A stretch of 64,000 nt of DNA, taken from Brienomyrus brachyistius. Its lineage: Eukaryota > Chordata > Actinopteri > Osteoglossiformes > Mormyridae. The translations under genes were made by a program, and so were the position numbers. The stretch lies in NCBI RefSeq assembly GCF_023856365.1, contig NC_064550.1, positions 21,577,629-21,641,628 of the forward strand, read 5' to 3'. Below are positions 57,955 through 64,000 of the stretch, piece by piece (the first letter of the stretch is position 1; the number at the start of each line of letters is the position of its first letter). The notes under the pieces are model-generated. The model made no database searches. It worked only from the letters and a program-made list of their open reading frames with translations, and had not been told where the DNA came from.

Positions 57955-58640
57955 TAGGGCTGAGTGGTATATCGAACGTTTACAGTATATTGATTTTTAA
58001 AATGATATACAGAATGAGAGCATACCTTTCCTATAACTTTATTGTGCATTAAAATTAGGGCTCTGTTAAAGATTTAATATTTGCTGTTAATTAAACTGAG
58101 TTATTCTTGATCAGAGCAGCTTTCATCGTCGGACAGAACCCCAACTTTCCCTCACTTCAAAGATAAAAGCGAGATCTAGGACAGGCAGGGAGGCTGCGGT
58201 CTCTCTGCACTATTTTCCCACACATTGTACACAGTGCGCATACCAGACTGCTTGAATTTATGAGTGTCCGCATTGCTGTGGTACAATACTGAGTGTAAAA
58301 TGCTGACATGTCGGTATATGTAGTTACACAGGACAGCGGTAGGCACCTGCCCTCCAGAATACTTTCTGTGTGTATTTTTGAGTTGTTTTGACATTTCTCT
58401 TTGCGTCCTGACCCCAGTTTCCTCTTTTTTTCAAAACAAAATACTTTTATAATCGAGCGCGACACTAGAACACAGAGAAACGTAGACACGATGTCATTCA
58501 TAAATCGGTTGTTTTTACTATTGCTCAACAACGAGAAAGGAAATCGCTAAAATTTCAAGAAGTCGCCAGATTTGTAGTTAGGTAAGATTTTTAGTTGCTA
58601 TGGAAGGTCAAAAAGTTGCTAAATTGCCAACAATGTGGAG
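57955..58640. mobile_element. Possible hAT-derived non-coding relic
   Basis: AGGGCTGAGTGGTATATCG at the left resembles the common fish hAT end of CAGGGCTGGGCGATATATCG type. TTAGTTGCTATGGAAGGTC and AAGTTGCTAAATTGCC at the right resemble other hAT-linked ends. No transposase is visible and the ends do not clearly pair. Confidence 0.3.
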
Positions 58641-59112
58641 AATACATTAGGGGCAGAGTTTGGATCAGCTTTGTCATACTGTTAGCCAATGAGATCAGGG
58701 CTGTCAGAGGTGGGCGTGGTTTGTACTGTGCCAGAATATGCGATGTGGTGTAAATGCCCGAAAATGCTGAGCATGCGAGCTACATGCAAAGCGCAAATCA
58801 GGAAAGATGCAGATTGACGAACGACCAGCCAGTGGTGCACATTGTTTTCTGAAGCCAGCGTTATTGCAGCTGACACTGTAATGACAATGTAATAGTTTCA
58901 TGAATTTTAATCCTCATATTGCCCAAGATGTACTAGATTGCACTGACATGATCAGTTTGCATCCAGTCAGTCTCCCCCCCGACGCAGTTAAGTCGGAGCC
59001 CCCCATCGCTAACTTTGCACCCCATTGCTGAGTTGGTGCGCCCCCCTTGCCTATTTAGCGACCACCATTTCCAAGGGGTGCAATTGGCACCCTTTGCCTA
59101 GTCAGTCGTAGC
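58641..59112. other. Non-coding stretch, nothing recognised
   Basis: No gene or repeat family was recognised in this interval. Confidence 0.4.
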
Positions 59113-59496
59113 GCACATGAATAATGCTGCAGTACATGCTTACATAATGCGTTAATTAACCAGTAACTAAGTGCTAGTTACATACTGATCCCATGCTCGT
59201 TCATCATTAATCAATCATGACAGTTCATGTACTCCATTCAGGTACTTTATTAGTTGACATTTAACTAATTAGTTAATAATAGTAAGACCACTTGAGGGGG
59301 CAGAAATGAATTCCTCAAGTAACTATTTATCTACTACTCAAGAACAAATCATGAACTAATAGAGGGTTCTCCATGAAATGCATGAACTGTAATGGTTGTT
59401 AAATGATGAATGAACTTGGGATCACTATGTAACAAACACTTAGTTACTGGTTAATTAATGTATTAAGTAAGTGTGGACTACTACATTATTCATGTA
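59113..59496. mobile_element. Palindromic MITE, about 384 bp
   Basis: ACATGAATAATG at 59115 pairs with CATTATTCATGT at 59483-59494. TTAATTAACCAGTAACTAAG pairs with CTTAGTTACTGGTTAATTAA. GACAGTTCATG pairs with CATGAACTGTAATGG at 59381. The inner 150 bp is also weakly palindromic. It is non-coding. The family differs from the MITE at 40.66 kb. Confidence 0.88.
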
Positions 59497-60059
59497 CCCT
59501 CAAGTGAAGTTATCGGAAAATCTATTGAAAATTTTAATTACATCCATGCCTGTATGGTTTTCAAAATATGTTCTTAGTTAATCAAGGTTTCTGTTAACCG
59601 ACCACCGAAATCCATACCTCCAGGCAATGTGGCCAAAAAATCGATCTGCTCTTGCATAATACATCTGCATAACTTTTGGTCCTTCCATGTTGATTTTGCC
59701 GTACTTTTCTCTGAAAGAGCCTTGGGCTACGTAGCAGCCTCCTGCCAGTCTCAGGTTTTATCCGTCATCCAGTCGCTGGAGTAAAGTAGCCTTGCCAGCT
59801 ACCTCCCTTTGTGGTCTATACACAACTGGCAGGCCAGTATTAAAATCCAGTACAGCATATTGTAAAATAATACCTGAAGGAAACCATGGGGGAGAACATG
59901 CAAACTTCAGACACTTTCAAACCCCCACCCCCGGAAGGCATGAGGTAAGACTACTATCCACTGAGACTGTATACCACCTATAAATTCATTAATAAACCAG
60001 CATATTCTTACGTGTAAATATGCACACTGTGCACTGTTTTTACCTGGCTTTGTTTTGTG
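59497..60059. other. Non-coding stretch, nothing recognised
   Basis: GGGGGAGAACATGCAAACTT at about 59889 is a trace of the GGAT retroposon body. Nothing else was recognised. Confidence 0.4.
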
Positions 60060-60186
60060 CCAAGAGATGTACAGTTGGGAAAGCAGGATCAGTCAGTTCC
60101 AAGAGAGAAATCATCCAGTCAACGAAAGTATGTGAACCGGTCACCTTCCTACCACAGACACAAAGCCAACAGAGTCACACACGCCA
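60060..60186 (-). mobile_element. Family-1 SINE, reversed, degraded
   Basis: GCAGGATCAGTCAGTTCC and GAACCGGTCACCTTCCTACC with AACAGAGTCACACACG are the body and head of a family-1 SINE. The middle (TTAAGGGCC block) is deleted. Confidence 0.6.
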
Positions 60187-61727
60187 GAAAAACGTCACCG
60201 ATACTGTTTCCTGAAACCTGTTTGAGGAAATCATCTCCTTCTTGACCTTCTTCGAAGCGTTCTACTGGACTACATGTCCCGGAGCTCGAGATTTTATGGA
60301 ATAACCAAGTAAAGTATGCCTTTACCATTTCCTTTGTGAAATGGGGACACTTTCCTTTCTAAACAGTGATACTAGGAGTGGATAGGATGACCCATGACAT
60401 TCAGTCGCACTCCGGCACTTTCTGCCAGAACACGATGACCTTGACCCAACCACTTCAGCCGAGTATAGCAAGTGAAGCAGGAATGACTGAGGTGTATCCG
60501 AAGGCTCCACTTCTGCTTAATGGCCTCTGTGTTTTACAGAGAGCTCTTTTGGTCTAATTGTGTGTAATGCTGCTGTCACCCTCAGCGGCCCTTCTACCCT
60601 TGGGGTGGTTAAGCCCTTGAAACAGAATAAAGAAGCATGTTTTGGTGGCTAGCCAATTAGCAGATCTATTAACGAGGCATTCTATGCATGAGGATCTATA
60701 TCGAGCTAACCTGTGATACATTTATTTGAGCCTTAATTCGATATGTGACTTCAGTCCATACCAGTCATGTTCCGATTCTCAACTCCTACACTAGTGTTCA
60801 GATTATTGTGCAATCTATTTAACCCTGTTCAAATGCAGATGAATTTCTGTATGATCTTTGAATAGTCTGTGCCACAAAACAAGGCCAGTAAATCTTGTTC
60901 TGTTTTGCCGGAACTCCCAGGAGTCAACGGTTCAAAATACACTTATGCAGTCAAAACTTGGCAGCTCCTGCCAAGCTGAAAGCTACCGTGTCCCTCCAGA
61001 ATTATTATGGCAGAAGAGCTGCCCACTAATCTTGGCATTATTTAGGTGGGAAAAAAAAAGAGCGAATGTCTTTGTCATTTTGTGAATGTTGCAACCATGT
61101 GTTTATCATTATTCTCCAGGGCACTTCATTTGAAGCGGAACTCTTTATCCGATCATTTGTATCTTGCCACGACTGGGTCAGAATTTATATTCTGTGATTC
61201 CATGCTTCTGTACTAAGGAAGCATCCTGGAAGTACTTGAGACAAACGTAAATGGGACACTCGGCTATACTTAAAGGCAATAAAATGGCGACGGTCCAAAT
61301 CCTTATCATACAAGAAAGGCTCGCCATGAAGGTGAAGGTGCAAGGGCATTACCTCAGTTCATCTATTTCCAATATCATGGTCCACCAGCCACCAAGGGGA
61401 GGGAGGGAAACCGCCAAGCACGAGGATGCATGCCCAATGAGGTCCGCCATTTTGATCATGACAAGAAAACTAGCACTCCTAAACTAAGCCTATTAACAAC
61501 CAATCCGTAACCTGGTGTAGATCATTAGACACACTTGATTGACAAAGTGTCTTTCTGCACTAAGGTGTGTTGAGAAGCTAAATAATTACAGTTGCTGGAT
61601 CGATTTATGTTTCATTATCGTTGTGATGTTGCATCAAATATCAGTGACATGGTTTACATAAGTATTTAAAAATAACCAGGGCTTTTTGCACCCTATTTGA
61701 GATCCATCATTAAGCCCATCAAAGAAC
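60187..61727. other. Non-coding stretch, nothing recognised
   Basis: No exon or mobile element was recognised. Confidence 0.45.
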
Positions 61728-61764
61728 ATATCCATCCATCTTCCATTCACTTACCCAGGATAAG

Positions 61765-61806
<42 letters not shown>

Positions 61807-61925
61807 TCTGTTTGGGCCGTGGGCGGGACGGGGGCTTGCAGCCTATCCCAGACAGCATAGGCCACAGAGCAAGGGTATCTCCTCTTGGGACATACACACA
61901 CACACACACACACACACTACCCCAC
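61728..61925 (-). repeat. GGAT-retroposon fragment with (TG)n and (CA)n expansions
   Basis: CATCCATCCATCTTCCATTC at the low-coordinate edge, GGGGCTTGCAGCCTATCCCA and GACAGCATAGGCCACAGAGC are the reversed 3' end of the GGAT retroposon. A (TG)n tract (61768-61803) interrupts it and a (CA)n tract (61893-61917) closes it, so the two microsatellites are inverted relative to each other and could pair. Confidence 0.75.
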
Positions 61926-61960
61926 AGACCACACACACACAATGGGAAATGCTAATTCTC

Positions 61961-62554
61961 AAAACTGCTTGTCTTTGTATTGTGGGACTAAACCCACACA
62001 ATGAGGGGAGAACATGCGAACTCCACAAAGAGAGCAATTATATCAAGACCACTAATAATGGTCTTCGGGAGAGTGGGATAATTAAGAGTAACCATGACTG
62101 CGGAAGCATGACATAGAGACGTCTTCTTACTGGGTGAATCCCATGCTTGAGCCAGTGGCCTTCATTCTGCCACATGGTGTTTCGTGCTTACATGAGTTGT
62201 CCCAGCCTCGTTTTTCGTTAGTCATGATTCAAGACAGATGGGCTCCCCACCCAGGCCAGAGATCCTCCTACTGGCATCTCGACTGACCTTTAGCGGGTAC
62301 AAATGTCCCAATTATCCCTGCTTGGTATTGCTGTGCTAAGTGCTGGTGAGGCAGGACAGCCAGAAGCTTGTGATGAAACCTGTATCACACAAGACTCCCC
62401 TGCCCAGCAGAACTGGGGGAAAGAATCTTTCAACTTTCTGAGTAAAAATCCTCGCTGCTCATCTTAGAGATGAAACTTAAATTTTAAAGAGTGTCCTGGG
62501 CAGCTCACCTGCAAGTTATTTATACCTTCAAGTGAAAGCAGGCAGCACTAAAAT
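61961..62554. other. Non-coding stretch, nothing recognised
   Basis: GGGGAGAACATGCGAACTCC at about 62004 is a further trace of the GGAT retroposon body in reverse. Nothing else was recognised. Confidence 0.4.
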
Positions 62555-62636
62555 GATGTGGTGGCTGAGTGATTAAAGCGATGGACTACTAATCCATTGT
62601 GCTCTGCACATGTGGGTTTGAATCCCATCCCCATCG
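62555..62636 (+). pseudogene. tRNA-Ser-like sequence, anticodon ACT
   Basis: The 82 nt align with vertebrate tRNA-Ser(GCT). The acceptor stem GATGTGG pairs with CCCCATC at 6 of 7 positions. The A-box is TGGCTGAGTGA. The anticodon stem ATGGA/TCCAT has loop CTACTAA, where the normal GCT anticodon has become ACT. The long variable arm TGTGCTCTGCACA is typical of tRNA-Ser, and the T-arm holds the B-box GGTTTGAATCC. The stem mismatch, the altered anticodon and the attached retroposon tail argue that it is the head of a SINE, not a working tRNA gene. Confidence 0.8.
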
Positions 62637-62700
62637 AGTTCTCCTCCTTTAATTGCCCCTCGGGGACAAGTAAAGTTATTTGAATTGAATACTTGTCTGA
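62555..62700 (+). mobile_element. tRNA-Ser-derived SINE
   Basis: The tRNA-Ser-like head is followed by a short linker and then TTTAATTGCCCCTCGGGGAC, AAGTAAAGTTATTTGAATTG. This tail resembles the LINE 3' end at 57.2 kb (TTTCCCCTTGGGATCAATAAAG). A head with A and B boxes joined to a LINE-like tail is the standard SINE layout. The tRNA source differs from the SINE families 1 and 2 in this window. Confidence 0.75.
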
Positions 62701-64000
62701 CACTCTCTAATGTAAGAGAAAAGTTGAATGATAAAGTTTTTATATTATCCACGACAGTACAAAGAAATCACTGTTGGAATATATTACTTTCCCTCAAAGT
62801 GTGGTATGAATATTCATTTTTTTTGTATGTAGTATTTCTGATCAACAATTAATTGGAAATAAATTGTGTGTTTGCATTATTTTGGAGGCAATCCTTTGTT
62901 CACTCACTGAACACTGCAAACCTCTGTGTTTCAACCTGTCTTTGAATGAACAGCAGATGGATGTTTGTGATCTCAGATAGCTTGGTTTTGACCCAGGTCA
63001 TCTCAAGAGAGCTCGGGAATCAGATAGTAGCTAAAGATGTTGAGTTTTCTTTTTCAAGGCACATGACCACTGGGATATTGACGTGCTCCTATGATTCCAC
63101 AGAAAGGACAATTGCTTTAGCAAATTGTTTTGGTTTTTAGTGACTCTCGACATTCTTTTACTATCTGTATATTTTCGACATTATCATACACCTGTGTCTA
63201 GGAACTTGCCTGTTTGCTGAACTGCTGATTGCTTACAGGGTCACTGTTTTTTTTTTTTTTTTATCGGAAAGCCTGTTAGCTAAATAATTGTTAAAGTAAC
63301 TTGTCGTGTAAACTGAAAATAGAAACAGATTGTGGTATGACAGGAATATGGGAGCCATCTCAGTGAGCCGTTTGTTGCGAGGGCTTTATTTATTTAACGT
63401 TTATTCATTGATTCCATTGACGCCAAATGCTGACGCCCGCGACGGACATCGGAAGGCGGTTAGCGATAAATGCCGGCCACTGAGAGCGACACCGACGACA
63501 AAGGAGCTCCTGCCCATTTCTTACTCATTCCCACGATAACTTGAGCCTACGGGAGAAGTATGAGTAGTCCATGAAAGAGCTTCCACCTCCATACCAGCTG
63601 TTTACATAGACGGGGCCAATTGAGTCTCGCTAATTCTCGATTGAGTCTTGAGTGAGACAGATCACGGTGACGGCAACACTGCTCAGGTTATTGCCAAACA
63701 AGACTTCAAGATCCATCAATCCCCCAAACTGTATCCATTAGGGTGAGGACCGCCATGACTCTAAGGAGGACACCTGCGTTTGAAACAGAGGACTACGGCT
63801 CAAAAAGGAGGCTTCCGTAGTATGTGTGTGCGGGTGTTTCGCATTTTTTTTTGTGCGAACAGGGGTGGGGGAGAGCAGCGCTAATTGTTGGCGGGGAGGC
63901 GGGTAGGGGGGAGGGAAAAAGGAGGATGAGGGGGCTAAAAGGAAGACACTGAAAAGCAGTCATGAGGGCTTGAAAACCGATCTGTCCAGACGAAATCCAG
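62701..64000. other. Non-coding stretch with T run and GC-rich end
   Basis: A T run lies at about 63247-63262. The last 150 bp are G-rich (GGGAGGCGGGTAGGGGGGAG type) and could be part of a promoter lying outside the window, but there is no TATA box, donor or frame to support that. Confidence 0.4.

Noticed and set aside
62555..62636. A functional tRNA-Ser gene
   Set aside because: The acceptor stem has a mismatch, the anticodon is ACT where the family has GCT, and a LINE-like tail follows directly, which fits a SINE head better.
63850..64000. Promoter at the right edge of the window
   Set aside because: It is G-rich but has no TATA box, CCAAT box, donor site or open frame, and the window ends before anything could confirm it.

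Overview
This window looks like nuclear DNA from a ray-finned fish, most likely a teleost. The evidence is a mixture of fish-type Tc1/mariner transposons, tRNA-headed SINEs whose 3' tails match an L2-like LINE, hAT-type short non-autonomous elements, palindromic MITEs, (CA)n and (GGAT)n microsatellites and minisatellites. There are no bacterial-style genes, operons or CRISPR arrays. I cannot name the species from sequence alone. The layout resembles very long introns or intergenic space.

Only one host-gene feature is supportable, and only as a candidate. On the minus strand at 33269-33332 there is an ATG, a 21-codon signal-peptide-like reading frame (starting MIWYVATLIASVFSTRG) and a splice donor (CAAG|GTGAGTTG). 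Upstream in the same orientation are an ATAAAAGG TATA-like box (33444-33451), CCAAT boxes and a CpG-rich stretch. If it is real, the window holds the first coding exon of a secreted or membrane protein. No later exon is recognisable, so its first intron would cover all of positions 1-33268.

Layout. 0-10 kb: a reversed SINE, palindromic repeats, a decayed Tc1 element (4081-5209), and a 2.5-kb segment bounded by 109-bp inverted repeats (5831-8336) that contains a retroposed fragment with a 13-bp target duplication. 10-17 kb: hAT-type MITEs, SINEs of two families and a 12-bp minisatellite. 17.35-19.85 kb: a 2.5-kb array of a 37-bp monomer, stop-free in long stretches of all three plus frames. 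20-33 kb: short dimers, a 31-bp minisatellite (23.5-23.95 kb), hAT-type MITEs and a (CA)n-bounded repeat. 33-34 kb: the candidate promoter and exon. 34-45 kb: SINEs, a retroposon with a 13-bp target duplication (39965-40293), a palindromic MITE and a 258-bp TG...CA element with a 5-bp target duplication. 45.0-45.85 kb: a perfect 6 x 32-bp array followed by a GC-rich, triplet-phased minisatellite that is open in several frames. 46-54 kb: more SINEs and hAT relics, two LINE reverse-transcriptase C-terminal fragments and a 178-bp mariner-type MITE. 54-64 kb: a Tc1 element with an internal deletion, a LINE 3' end with (TCTAA)n, a 384-bp palindromic MITE, a (TG)n/(CA)n composite and a tRNA-Ser-derived SINE.

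The elements are related to each other. At least nine SINE copies carry the 3' tail seen at the end of the L2-like LINE fragment at 52.4-53.4 kb. The tRNA-Ser SINE at 62.6 kb carries a tail resembling the LINE 3' end at 57.2 kb. I found no undescribed multi-gene system. The most unusual objects are the stop-free 37-bp array, the triplet-phased Ala/Ser/Thr array and the candidate first exon.
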